Below, in pieces: positions 46,901 through 59,389 of a DNA stretch of 64,000 nucleotides. The position numbers were made by a program, and so were the translations under genes. This stretch comes from Amblyornis subalaris (lineage: Eukaryota; Chordata; Aves; Passeriformes; Ptilonorhynchidae), in the NCBI GenBank assembly GCA_018881555.1, contig JACAXG010000122.1, forward strand, positions 62,001-126,000, written 5' to 3'. Numbering within the stretch: the stretch's first letter is position 1; each line of letters opens with the position of its first letter. Below the pieces are notes generated by a model. The model searched no databases. It saw only the letters and a program-made list of their open reading frames with translations, and had not been told where the DNA came from.

Positions 46901-49334
46901 TCTTTTCCAAGAACAAAATGTTGTTTTCTCATTTTGTCACACTGTAGCTATATAGCATGCATAGAAACAGATAAACCTTTCTTCATCAAAAGAGGATTCA
47001 CACAGGATTATTCTGTATATAAGTTTATTGAGACCTATAGATCTATCAGACCTAGCTTGAATGTGAGTTAAACTCAGTTCAGAAAAAGAGACTGAAATTA
47101 TTGATACATTTTTAATTGATGTGATGCACTTTTTCAAGTGCCTTTACTGTATTTAATCAAAACAAATGAACATTTTACATTACTAATTTTGGAAACAAAC
47201 AAGTTATGATAATTCCATATGATTTTAACATAAAATTCTACCCATGGTCACCAGATATTGGACTTTGACATAGCATATATTTCTTGATTGAAATTTCTGC
47301 AGCAAATTACAAAATACCTTAAAATTATTAATGTCATGGAATGAATGTTCTAAAATTCAGGGAAAAGCCTGTCCATTATTATGAACTTTATGCAGATAGA
47401 TTAGTTATTGGGCTGCCTGTATGAAATAACTGATAAAAGTAGCTGGCCTCAGGTAAGCAGGGGCACACATTGAACGATTCCATAGTTCTGTTTGGCTCTG
47501 AGACGTATGAATGTATAAACAGGTAAATGGATTGATATAAATCAAAATCTTTGAAACTTTTGATCCATTCAGACATCCACATAGAAGAAAGCTGCCTTAT
47601 TGTAGCAGAAGTGTGATTGATTTTGTTTTCATGGAAAGACAAAATGCTAATGCAGATTTTTTAAGGTAATTCCCTGCTTTGATAGTTTAACATAGAACAA
47701 CTGATTATTTTTCATCTCAAATGTGAACCAGACAATACCAAAAATGGGCACATTTCTCCAGAGGGTAAAAGCTGAGAGTGTTAAAAGAATATATACTGTT
47801 TCACTTAGGTCAGTGACTTCATGAATCATGTCCGGGCACTCTAAGCGTAAAGGACCCTTGAGATAGTTCAAAGTTTTGATCTTGTTGTAGGGAGACTAAT
47901 TGATTTAAAATGCATGCCATAGCTGCAGAATGAGTCAGATTCTATTTCATCATTATTTTGAAAGACAAAACAGATTTCTCCTTATAATATTCTGTACCAA
48001 TAGAACTAACATTTTCATCTCGTTATTGTACAAGTTAATTTTAAAGCTCAATATATTTAGACAGTACAAAGAGGGAGAGGCACTTGACACAATTTGAGCA
48101 ATGAAAAAAATGAAATTTTCAAGATGTTCAGCAAAACATTAATGGCCTCGTAGCCTTAACTCCCAAATAGCAGTAAATCAGACTTTAGATCATGTGATTT
48201 AGAGTCTATAGAGAAGACAACAAAAATAACAAATGCATTATGGCTAGAGCAAAGGGTGGTTGCTATAGTATTTATTAGTATAGACCAAGTAACTCTCTGC
48301 AAATGCCCTCTGCTCAATACATTTTAAAACTCTTGTGTTACTGAACCAAACATTTCCTTGACAGATTTGTTGATTTAAAGTATGTTTGTTTGGTTTTGTT
48401 GGGTTTCTTTTGGCGAGCTGATCCTAAGCAGTTCACTGTTTCTATAGCTTGTTTGTTTAAAGATAATTCATTTACCTCTCCAGCACACAGCACAGTATAT
48501 GAGAAAAACACAACAAAAAATTTTCCAGGTAAAATTAAAATAATTCTTAAAAGTTTCAACAAAAATCATCCAAATAAATATTTTTTTACCTTTGCCTGAG
48601 CCAATAAAAAATGGGGTGAGCACTTCCCTAGAGCCCGCAAGATGCTTACTTGTTTCTGGATGTTTGATACACACAATAATTTTTCCAACATTCATAGTTG
48701 TGAAATAATTCTTAAATGCTCCATTTTACTTCTTCTGAAACCATTGGCCTTTGTGGGCTTGAGAATGAAGATGAAAAAATTACAAAGCCAAGGAACCTTT
48801 ACCACTAATATCTGCTTTCAAGTCCTTTCTATTTGAACAAACTCTGAGCTCAGTTTCTGTGGAGTTAAAATGCTGGAGGGAAAAAAATGACAGTATTTTC
48901 AGGTAGCTGGTTATAAGCTGTTCAAATTCCAGGATAAAATGAGAAAGGAATGCTAGAAACATGCACAATTTTGAGGATATGATGTTTTTTCTTCATTGGA
49001 AAATTGTAAAGCCATAAATAAAATTTTAAGCAGTTTCTGAAATGCTGAAAAGTATCCCAAAGAATGTACAGACTGGCATACTCCTTGAAGGAAAAGTTTT
49101 TAAAGCAGAAGTCATGCTTTGTTCGCGGACATGCTGTAACCTAAACCGAAGTGTTCCCTACTTCCATGCACCTCCTCTAAGTTAAAAGAGCAGCTATAAT
49201 GTACAAATAATGTACAGAGTTAGGAAATTTTCCTCTTTTTTGTGTTCTCTATATTTCTTTAATAGAAGGAGGGTTATCTTCATTTATAAGAGGCTGCAGT
49301 GGAGCTGTGGATTTGGTAGGGAGAATGGTAGAAG
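43926..49334. other. Unique AT-rich DNA
   Basis: No gene or transposon recognised in about 5.4 kb. It has an A18 tract at 45442-45459. A 169-codon open stretch at 46237-46746 starts with TTG rather than ATG and shows no domain, so it is not called. Confidence 0.55.
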
Positions 49335-49481
49335 AGTGCACCTTCTGTGGAAGTGTTCAAGGTCAGGTTGGATGTGGGCCCTGAGCAACCATAGTTGAGG
49401 ATGTCCCTGCCCATGGCAGGGGGGTTCGAACTAGATGATCCTCAAGCTCCCTTCTAACCCAAACCATTCTACGATTCTATG
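49335..49481 (+). mobile_element. CR1 LINE 3' end fragment
   Basis: GGAAGTGTTCAAGGTCAGGT near 49349, CCCTGCCCATGGCAGGGGGG near 49407 and the tail CATTCTACGATTCTATG ending at 49481 are the last 150 bases or so of a CR1 in + orientation. Good preservation suggests a younger copy. The GGGTTCGAACTAG phrase inside it belongs to CR1 and is not a tRNA arm. Confidence 0.92.
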
Positions 49482-50563
49482 AAATTCATGGTATTTTTAA
49501 TGTTAAAGTGGTTTAAGTTCAAGTATACACTTGCAATCTATGAACGTATAAAAGACTCAAACCTCATTAGCAGTTTTGTAACTGAATTTTAAAGGGTTCA
49601 TTCAAAGTACAGCAAACAGAAGAGAAGATATTATTTCATAAATATTGCAATAAAAATTATTTTAACTTACATCTGCAAACCCATTAAATAAAAATAAATA
49701 TATTTCCGTATTTTCTAAGCCATATTTATTTAAGTACCACACGAGCTACTTTGCCTTGCCTGGCCTTGCCTTGCCTGGCCTTGCCCGGCCTTCCTTTCCC
49801 ATTACAGAAGGATGCATATGTGCATGAAAACACATATATTTGCACATTTACTGTCTGAGGAAAAGCAGACTATTTTAGCAGCTGCATGGGTCTAATACTC
49901 TTTTCGTTTAATGTAGCCACAATACAGCAAGATGGAAAAGAATACTAAGTAGTTTAAAAAAATACCACTACAACCACCAAGCCCCCTAATATTCAGGCAG
50001 CAGCTGCAGAAGATAATGGATGGACTTACTTTTTATATTTTTGACCACACAGACTAGATGAATTATTTAGAAACCTTGAATATATAATGCTTTCAAAGCA
50101 GGGAAATGGACCAGGTTTCTAATGATATTGACTTCCAAAGTGCTATATGGAGAGAAAAAGTATTAGATTATTAAATATTCTGATCTTAATCTTTACGTTA
50201 CAGACTATCAGTGTATTGATTAGAGCAGTGTGCTTTCTTCCTTCTAGTGAAGGCCATTTGAAGAGATCACTAGCTGCCATGCAAGGAAATGCATTATTGT
50301 GTCTTCTTTATCTTCCCTCATAATCAGAAACTCCTAGGGTTTGTTGTGTCAAGGTTGGCATTTTGTCAGCTTTTTTTTAAAGCATGATATGTGTTTCTAA
50401 TTTTCATGAAGAATAGCCTCTTTGTTCAATTGTTAAAGGAATACAGAGATGTCTGTTTAACTGCAGCTTTGGATTTTATAAAGTCAGAGCTGCTGTTCCA
50501 GCATTTCTCTGCATAACCTATCTGGAGAGAAACTTAGTTCAAATAGTAAATTATTCTAGAATA
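49482..50563. other. Unique DNA with a GC-rich simple repeat
   Basis: Apart from the TTGCC/TGGCC repeat at 49751-49792, nothing is recognised as gene or transposon. The 50220-50400 part has a more balanced composition than its surroundings and no repeat. Confidence 0.5.
49751..49792. repeat. (TTGCC/TGGCC)n pentanucleotide microsatellite
   Basis: Alternating TTGCC and TGGCC/CGGCC units over about 42 bases, on a background of AT-rich DNA. A short pentanucleotide array of CCTTG type. Confidence 0.85.
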
Positions 50564-50800
50564 TTAGAATCATAGAATATTTATTCTGAGTTGGAAGGAA
50601 CCCTCAAAGATAATCCAAGTCTGACTCCTGGCCCTGCACAGATCACCTCAAGAATCACACCACGTGCTTGAGCATTGTCAACGCTTGTCTTGAGCTCTGT
50701 CAGGCTGATGCTGTGACCATTTCCCTGGGGATCCTGTTCCACTGCCCAAACACCCTCTGGGGGAAGAACCTGTTCCTAATATCCAGCATGAACGTGCCCT
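50564..50800 (-). mobile_element. CR1 LINE 3' fragment
   Basis: The reverse tail TTAGAATCATAGAAT at 50564 is followed by GAGTTGGAAGGAACCCTCAAAG, GGCCCTGCACAG, GGGGATCCTGTTCCACTGCCC and GGGGGAAGAACCTGTTCCTAATATCCAGC, which is standard reverse-complement CR1. 5'-truncated, minus orientation. Confidence 0.93.
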
Positions 50801-51229
50801 ATAGATATAAATAAATGAAACAAATAGTTATAGAGGGAGAATTATTCTATTTAAGCACCTAGTAAGAAATTTAGGATCTTATATTGTAAAAAAAAGGGTT
50901 ACTGACTTCTGATACTAACACTATATCACCATACACCTTAAATTATTAATGTGAAACTAGAATTTTCCAGTATGTGATTCATTTTCAAGTCATTTCCAAT
51001 ACCATGATTACATTTGTCAAAAAGATCTGAGATGTCAAGGTGTTCACTTGCACTCTTCATCCCTACAACATAAAATCAAGAGTTCTAAAGTTTCATTTCT
51101 TTCATTACATAGTGGTTACATTGTGATATAAACCAGTGATATTCATTTAGAACCATTCTGTAACTTCTATACAACACTGTAATTCTTCTGTTTTCTCCTG
51201 TACTTTAAATAAGTAGTTCACTCATTGGA
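50801..51229. other. Unique AT-rich DNA
   Basis: Nothing recognised between two CR1 fragments. Confidence 0.5.
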
Positions 51230-51442
51230 AGTTGTCGATTCAGGTCAAAAATGAGAAAAATTTTCTCAGTGAGTGAAGCACTGGGATAGGCTTAGTGGGG
51301 CCTCCAGCACCTGAAATCTTTAAGAACAGCCTAAACCATCCCTGTCAGTAGTAATAAAACTGTAGTTGTTTCTGCTCTGGGCTTTGACAACAGTAAAGAT
51401 GATCTTCTCCTTTCTAACCCCATCAAGCTATTCTGGGATAGT
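51230..51442 (+). mobile_element. Old CR1 LINE 3' fragment
   Basis: GAGTGAAGCACTGGGATAGG (51273-51292), GGCCTCCAGCACCTGAAATCTTTAAGAACAG, then GATGATCTTCTCCTTTCTAACCCC and ATTCTGGGATAGTGTG follow the order of the CR1 end (GTGGTGAAGCACTGGAACAGG..GATGATCTC..CCAACCC..ATTCTATGATTCTGTG) with many substitutions. Older than the neighbouring copy at 49335-49481. Confidence 0.68.
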
Positions 51443-53679
51443 GTGTCCATAAGATACATTCTTGAGTACCTTCTTAAATGCTTAATGCACCACAGAATTA
51501 ATGGTATAGGTTTCAAGAGGAAAGGAAAAAATCTGATATATTTTAAAAATATTTCACATGTAGAATTTTAACAGTCTTCCTTCCTTAACAATATGCTTCT
51601 TCCTGGTTTAGAAAATAGGTTATAGGACTTAGTATGTTACAATTTTTCTCAAGGAAGTTTGAGCTGAAAAACTAGAAATCTTCTTCAGTGTAGCTGAGAA
51701 ATGAAAAAATGGCATGAGAAGGATTTACTGATCTCTCTTAAAACTTTTCTACAATATCTGTTGCTGTAATTTAGCTACACACAGTAAAAAATGATTTAGA
51801 AACTAGAAGATGAAAGACAGTGAAAAACCTGTCAGTACCAATATGCTCCACAAGTACAGGGAGCACCACTGTTGTGAACTTCTTTTCTCTGTGCCTTGAA
51901 CTTCTTGAACTCAATTGCAGTTCTGAAGTATTGGACAGTTGCTTTCCCTTAGTATTGCAGGTTTACATTTTGCATACTGTTTTGGTCCTGTTGAAATCAA
52001 TAACAAAATTCTCAGTTCCTGCATTAAAGACAGGATATAATTTTTCTTAATAGATCTGTATTACAGAGATAAATGAATGAAAGAGGTAAGCTTTATGAGA
52101 TTTCTGTCTAAAAAGAAACTTAAAATCAGAAAAGAGAGAGGAAGAAAAAAGAGGGAATTATTTGAAAATTAATCAAAACTGAAGAAATTAATCCAAATAT
52201 TGCATTCTAGAGTTTATGGGCATTTCAATATTAATCAAATCCCAAATATTTTAATAAAATTGGAAGTGAAACAAAACAAGATTGGGAAATTCCACAAAAT
52301 AAATCAAATTTATATGCTAAAAATTTCTTCAATCAAATACTATGTGTAGTAAAAGTCTATGGGCCTCATGCATTGACCTCAGTAAATGTTCAATTTGGAT
52401 ATCTACTTGTGAACCTCATGGAATACATCTCTTGCAATGGACCTTCTAAGAGGTGTTTACCATGAACTCAGTGCCTTGTTTTCTTAGAGGAAATAGGGCT
52501 GCTCAGCTGTCTCAGGACATTGACTAGGTCTCTGTACCCATTCATTCTCTACCAATTACTGTACAAATTGGAGTGAAATACAGAATATGCTGTCCCTGGC
52601 TTTATTCCAATGTGGAGGCTATACCTAAATTCCTGTGTGTCTTGGTCATGCAATACCAGAACTCAACCACAAGTTGTGTACCGCAAGTACTTGGGATCCA
52701 ACAAGATGCATCCCAGGGTCCTGGAGAAAGGTCCACAGAAACTTTGTTACAGCCTTTCAATACTTAACAGAGTAGGATGGAGGGAGATTTTTTGACCAGG
52801 GCCTGTGGTGATAGGAGAAGGAGTAATGGCTTTAAACTAGATATTCCAGTATAGCATATAGAAACATAATAATTTCAATATTCAATATGTCACTTCTTAC
52901 CAAATACACGAAACTAATATGGCTTGAGAACAATTTGTTGTATATGTTTTCTTTCCAAGTACTCAATATTTTTTGTGATTCTGGGTTTATCTCTTACAGC
53001 AACATTCATACTTTTTTCAACATTATTGTGAAATTAGAACATTATAATGACATAAAAAATCTAAATGTTTAATACATATAAAATTAAAAGTTACAAGTGG
53101 GCAATGGTTTGTCAATATCTGAGAACCAATATTAGTAATACACAGGACACAAATATACAAAAATAGCAAGTTGTTCTAGCAATAAACAAAGTAAAGGCTG
53201 ATAATTTTATGTCTGTCTGTGTGTTAAATTTTGGGTTTACAACAGAAAATTAATCTTGTTCTGGAATCATTGGGAAAGGAGAAGACATCAAAGCCTCCTT
53301 AAAAAAAAGGCAAATATCTAAAAGAGTGTTGGAACCATTGACCTTACAGATCAGCAGTATTGTTTATGTTGTGTCCTGTTTGCTTGTCTTCACCTCTTTT
53401 ATCACCTATAACTCAGGTATAAGTAAAATTATCAATGCTATATATGCAGTAAACAATTGATTCTAACCTTGTTCCATAAACTTAAGATAGAAGGAGTCAA
53501 TACGCTTATTTAATTTCTGGGAAGATTGTGTACACAGTCATGGTGGGAAAAAAGAGTGATGAATCATAACTGATAACTTACAAATTACTAAAAGTTGACA
53601 GTAACAATTATATCTAAAGAGGTAAATGAAATATCAAGGCACAATTTCATATCTGAAGACGTCTATCAGTAATGCATTA
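51443..53679. other. Unique AT-rich DNA
   Basis: No gene or transposon recognised in about 2.2 kb. An AGAGAGAGGAAGAAAAAAGAGGG purine patch lies at 52133-52155. Confidence 0.55.
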
Positions 53680-53689
53680 GACACATATT

Positions 53690-54540
53690 TCCTAATTATT
53701 TTCTCCTCAACTAACTTATTCAACTTCAATTGCTGTTTGGAGGCTTACCAATAGACATGTCTTTTGCAATACTACCAAAGATTTAAACACAAAGAAGGCC
53801 ATTCCAAAGAAATATTTGAGCCAACAATTACACGTCGTCTATCTGAATTCACAGCATGATTATGTTTTAATGAACTGTCAGAGGTAACAAAGAGTGACTT
53901 CACTGCTGTGTTTCATTATCTTACTCTTCAGCAACATTTATGTGTAATTTCACACTGGAGTGCTGAAAATACAGATTGAACTTCTAAGTCTACCTTCAAA
54001 TATGTTTTAATCTCTCCTAAACCTGTCACTGGAGATACCTACATCAATTGCTATTAACAACAGGCACCTCAAAGTGCCATTAAAATAGCTGGAAGCCTGA
54101 ATACGTTAGTGTCAGGCAAAAGATGTTCTTTATATATATTCTAACTGAGCAATGAAAACATCGATTACTCTGCAACTGTATTTGAGCATGCCTGAAGTTC
54201 TTGAATGAACAATATGGTATTATATCATTCAGAATATCATCTTGCAGTCTAATTAAAAGCTAGCAAAGCCTGAAATTCAACACAGAGATACCCATTTCTG
54301 CCTTAAATTTTGTAATAATTTAATTCCCACAACCTGGACCATTAGAAATATTGTTGCTAAGAGTCACTATGATGAGATGCCAAACCTCCCACACACCACT
54401 GGGAGATCCTAAATCGTCTCCTTCCGTAATCCTATCTTCCATCAGTTAAATGACAATGACAAAGTGCTCTCATTACCATAAGGTGCTAAAAATAGCAACA
54501 TGTGTAAAGAATTAGGCAAACGAGACCAAAGCAAAAATAA
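53690..54540. other. Possible conserved non-coding element
   Basis: About 850 bases free of repeats and microsatellites, of even composition, rich in short motifs common in vertebrate developmental enhancers (TCTAATTAAAAG at 54248-54259; TGACAATGACAAAG near 54451-54464). The call rests on sequence texture only and could be wrong. No coding frame explains it. Confidence 0.2.
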
Positions 54541-54850
54541 GTATCTGGTCTGTATATATTTTTTTTTGTTTGTATCATTTTCATTTCATTCTTATAGGTG
54601 TCATTGCATTTCAGCAGTTAGGATATTTTTTTCATGGCTTTAGAATAATTTCCACTGAAAAATATATATCCTGCAAATTTCTGGAATGGGGTCCACATGC
54701 TAATTTATTAAGATAGGTTCTTAATTTTCATAAGAACATAAATTCTAATTTATAAAACAATTTGTGCACAAAGTAATTCAACCATAGGCAATTGTGGGCT
54801 CAGGAAACTAGGCATAGAATTATGGTCAGCAGAGATGACTTTTGCAGGAA

Positions 54851-54937
54851 CAATAATAATAATAACAATAACAATAATAGTAATAATAATAACAATAATA
54901 ACAACAACAACAACAACAACAATAATAATAATAATAA
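54851..54937. repeat. (AAT/AAC)n trinucleotide microsatellite
   Basis: About 87 bases of AAT, AAC and TAG/TAA triplets, with a pure CAA block in the middle (about 54899-54920) flanked by AAT blocks. A compound microsatellite, likely length-polymorphic. Confidence 0.95.
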
Positions 54938-55188
54938 GACTTAAGTGTTCTGAATTATCCTTTGGAGGACTCTCCTAGACATTCCACCGCTTATGGGAGA
55001 GCTCGACTTGTCAAGGAATTATATGTTTGCAAGAGGAGATCACTGAGACCAAACACCACTACTTTCAGTGTAAAGAAAGTTTAGAAGTTACTTGAATTTC
55101 AATTGCTCTTCATTATACCTAGATAATATTTTATATATTGTTTTGAGTCCTCAAATAACATTTAGTATTTGAGTCACCAAGTAAATTA

Positions 55189-55229
55189 AAACAAATAAAC
55201 AAACAAATAAAATAAATAAAACAAGTAAA
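55189..55229. repeat. (AAAC/AAAT)n simple repeat
   Basis: AAACAAATAAACAAACAAAT and following AAAT units, about 40 bases, in AT-rich DNA. Confidence 0.75.
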
Positions 55230-58200
55230 AGGCCACACTGCCCAGACATATTCTCAGAAAAAAATTCAAGGTACCTGTGTTGGATCAAACTGTTTATGTT
55301 TGATAGCAATAGATTACCATGTGGCTATGTAACTTTTTACAGAAAATTCAGTTATCTGTCCTTAAAGCACTGTGTGTACTAAACTAAAACTTAGGTGCCT
55401 TTGTGGCAGCTTCATCTGCTGTGCAGAAGTAAGGTTTAGGCACATGTGCTGATACTCCTGCACATGTAGTTCTGCATTTTGAACCTTGCTCTGCGAATCA
55501 CCAGTGTGAAGAACAGCATGTTAAGTCAGGCACTGCTCATGATTGATTGGAATTGCAGTAAATAAAGCTATCTAAACATTGAGAAATAGCAGACCTTGCA
55601 TTTTTCAAGTACCTTTCTCAGAATATACATTTCACTGTGTAGCTTTCAATTGCCATTTTTGCCAATTGAGGTGTTTTGTTCTGAAGTAGTTCTGAGTATT
55701 TTTCTCTGGGTATGAAAAAGATAATTTTTACATATACTTGCATATAATTTTGTGATTTTGAAATGTGATCAAAAGCAGTATTTTCATTTTTCTATGTATA
55801 TCAAAGGTAGGTTTGAGGATAGTTTGTATAATAGAATGTGATAGGTTGTAAAATGTGATGAGTGGCTTAAAGAGAGACCTGGAAATTAACCATTCAAACA
55901 ACAGATCTAAAGCCATGGTGGATGAAGTTTTAACTCCCAGAAGTGTCCCAGATTATAATAACTTTCAAAAATTTTTCTGCTGTTCTGTTATAAAAGATTG
56001 CCATGATACACAAAGTGTGAGGCAATTGTATGACCTATATTAAACCTGAATTCCAACAAAACACTTAAAATATGATATTCTGATTGTAAAATATTTGAAT
56101 TATATACAATTATATATCTTACATTTATGTCTGTAAATGAGATACAGATGCAGCTCATTCTGCAGGATTGAATGAGTGCATTTGCTCACCCAATTTAAAT
56201 GTTTCAAAAATTTATTCTCAAATTAATTCCATTATGTTCCTGAAACTGCTTTACTAGTACCACAAAAAGTCATACTTCTATTCTGGTCTGTATTGCTTTG
56301 TAATGGAGAGTGTGTGTGTGGGGGGGTGGTTGTATTAAAAAACATAAATGAAAATTGAATAATTATTGCATATTCCTCCAACATGGAATGAGATTTTATG
56401 GCAGCAATAAACCATATCCATATTAAGCTGAATATTCTAAAACACATGCAAGCATATTTGGAAATGTCTTTTAATCTTGAATTTGTTGTGCATAGCAAAA
56501 AAAAAAAGACCAGACTTGACTGATAAATTAGATAGTGTTTGAATGGTCAAGAAGGATAGCACCTGAGGTAACTCTCTTCTCTCCAGCTTCATACTTTGAG
56601 TTGAAAAATTGCTGATTTTTTCACAATAGAGATGAAACAGTACAGATGAAACATGAAGCAACCACAAATAATCATCTGTAGGTATTATTTATAAATAGTT
56701 TTTAAGTACAACACAACCATATATAAGATATAAACCAGAGACAAAATCTATGGCTACCTTAATTAGAAATAAAATTGGACTGGTAGTAACTAATTGAATG
56801 CTATAGAAGCACTGAGAATGGCAGTGATATAGTTAATGAAAAAACATGCTTATTTTGTTAGGTTATTTTCTTTGCCAGAAAAAATATGATAAAAAGTGGT
56901 TGAAAGAATTCTCGTCTACATCATCTACTGTGGTCAGAATTAAGTAATAATAAATATATAGGTTCAATATGTACATATCAACATGAACTTTGCTGAAATT
57001 CACAAACATTGTTTCTAAATAAGAGATACAAATCCTAAAATACCAATTACAAATGTCAAAATATGAAGATATGGCAATGAAATGGCTACACTTGAAAAAA
57101 ATCCTTATTTTCTTACATCATTCTGTCAGGTGAATCATACAAAAATATTTTTATTTTGGTGTCTACAAATACAGTAAAAAGTATTTTAATTTTTTGAGAA
57201 AAAAATCAGAAATCTTCCATTATATATTGTCTTGTCCTAAGACTATTTGCTGAACTGTCAATAAGCATAATGAGCTTTTTGGTGCAACATCTTCAGATTC
57301 ATGCTCTCCTTTGTGCTTAGATCTCCCTGGAAAGACATTTCTGTGGAGAAAATGAACCTGGGACATAGCATAAGGTTCCCATGACTACATTGTCTGCTGG
57401 CAGATGCATTTCAGCTATAAGAGGAAGGGAATGTGGCCTAAAAGAAATTGCATACAAACCATAGTTCTAATAACACATAAAAGTGAAGTAGAAACAAACA
57501 CCTCACTTGGAGAAATACAAATTTTATTAGCTATCACCAAATGAAACACCTTAAAATCTTTTTTCAGATGAGAAAAACTGCAATCAACTTGCATTGATAA
57601 GGGATGAAATGCAGAAAATTCAGAATTCTGACCAAAGAGATACTCCAGAATCCTGCTAGATATGGGCAGAGCATTGCAATGCTCTTTTTAAGTCTGTGAA
57701 AAATACTCCTGAAGCCCTATCTGTAAACTTTTCTGCACCTATAGCACGCAGAATTTACACAGCTGGCAGGCTTCATGTTTGAAATGTTTAAACGTTTTAA
57801 ATTCAGACCCGAGTTTAAAATGTCTACCTTGGGAAACAGCCTGGTAATATGGCTAGAAGTTGCCTTCTGTAACTGGTTATCCTTTCCAATATAAAATGCT
57901 CAGTAAATAGCAGGAAAAGTAAGATATTTTTTTTTTTTTAATGCAGGATATCTGTTTCAGTAGCCACCGCACAAAAATGCCTTTAAATGTAATATGTATT
58001 TTTTCCACATTAAGTTTATGGAGTCTGTGGGGAAATTACATTCTCTGAGACCTTCATAAATATCAGAAACAGCAAAAATCAAAAAAGATTTTTTTAAATA
58101 ACAGACTATGATGGCTTAGTATTATAAGTTATCTGGGAGAATATATTAATAAAATGTGCTAAAAAGTACATTCAAATTCTACGAACTTTCAGTCAAAATA

Positions 58201-59311
58201 TATCTTGAAGGAAAAATATTAAATCTGACAGAACAATTTATGATATTACAATTTACTTACAATAAATTTTTAGAAAAGTAAAATGGAAATTCTGCCTGTA
58301 ACTTTTATATACTTCTATGATGTATTAAAACAGTCAACACCCAGTCACTTAACCTTATAGAGTCTGACATATCTTTTGGGCTCATGAGACTCAGGAACTG
58401 ACTCAGAATGAAGGGATTGATAAAAAGAGGGCTGGAGGTTTGGTTGTTGGTTTTTTTTTTCCTCAGTGTATTTAAAATGCTTTTTTTATATCTTTAACAG
58501 GATTTATTTTTCTGAATTTTTCTGACATATTTTCAAAATTAGGTATTTTGTATTCAAAAGCATGAAATAATTTTTTGGTGATTGACAGGCAGCTGAAAGA
58601 AGAAAACATTTGACAGCTCGTGGGTGAATCACCTGTAGACAGTGCTGGTTCAAAGGCTCTGTTATGCCATGCTTCCTTTTGTTCTCTTCCAAAGTGGGAA
58701 GGAGTTAGCAAGCTGCTAATGTTAGCTCAAACAATATTCATACCCTGATACTTTGCTCCTATGTATCACAGACACAAAATAAAAATTGTCTTGGAGAAAA
58801 GGAAACTCGATAAGAAAAGAAAAAGCCCAACAAAATGGCACACATATTTATAGCTAGACAACAAGGTTTATAACATAATGCATTACAGTTTCCCAAACAA
58901 TCAATACAAAATATTGGATATAAAATTACTTTTTGATTACCACTGTGAAAACACAAGCTTCTCAAGTCATTCCCCACACTATTATTGATTTTACTCTGCC
59001 TTTTCTATTGCATTTTAAAACATTTCACATCTATTCTTAAGACCCCATTCTGCTGCTAAATGCTAAGCAAATGCAAAAAGGAGAAACAGGGAAGTTTTAA
59101 AGGTGGAGAGCTATGAATATTATTTTTCATACATTAACCCCAGCTCTTTCTAACACAGCTTGTTTAAGTCTGAAATACGTTTTCCTAGTCACACTACACA
59201 GAGGAACAACCAGAATTTTCCTAACCTTTTAAACCCCTCATTCATTTCAGGCTATTAGCCTTTACCACTCTGTAGCAGCTTTCTATCATGTGGCACTTTG
59301 CCTCCTACCAG
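55230..59311. other. Unique AT-rich DNA
   Basis: No gene or transposon recognised in about 4.1 kb. A GTGTGTGTGTGGGGGGG patch lies at 56311-56327. T tracts occur near 57928-57940 and 58449-58460. Confidence 0.55.
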
Positions 59312-59380
59312 TTCCCATGGCAATGGTCAGGTCATGTGTCAAATGACAGAGCAATATACTATAGTCATGCCTCAAAGCTG
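59312..59380 (+). CDS. Candidate internal exon, 69 bases (uncertain)
   Basis: The acceptor CACTTTGCCTCCTACCAG (ending 59311) and donor CTG/GTAAGT (59378-59386) are both close to consensus. Two of the three frames are open across it; one reads FPWQWSGHVSNDRAIYYSHA then SKL. No family is recognised and two open frames in 69 bases carry little weight. It may be a non-coding RNA exon or chance. Confidence 0.18.
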
Positions 59381-59389
59381 GTAAGTGGG

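Noticed and set aside
49420..49437. GGGTTCGAACTAG, resembling a tRNA T-arm
   Set aside because: It is part of the CR1 3' end (CR1 has GGGTTGGAACTAGATGATC). No tRNA cloverleaf surrounds it.
54851..54937. Regular short repeats that might suggest a CRISPR-like array
   Set aside because: Unit length is 3 bases with no spacers; it is a microsatellite, and the window is clearly from an animal.
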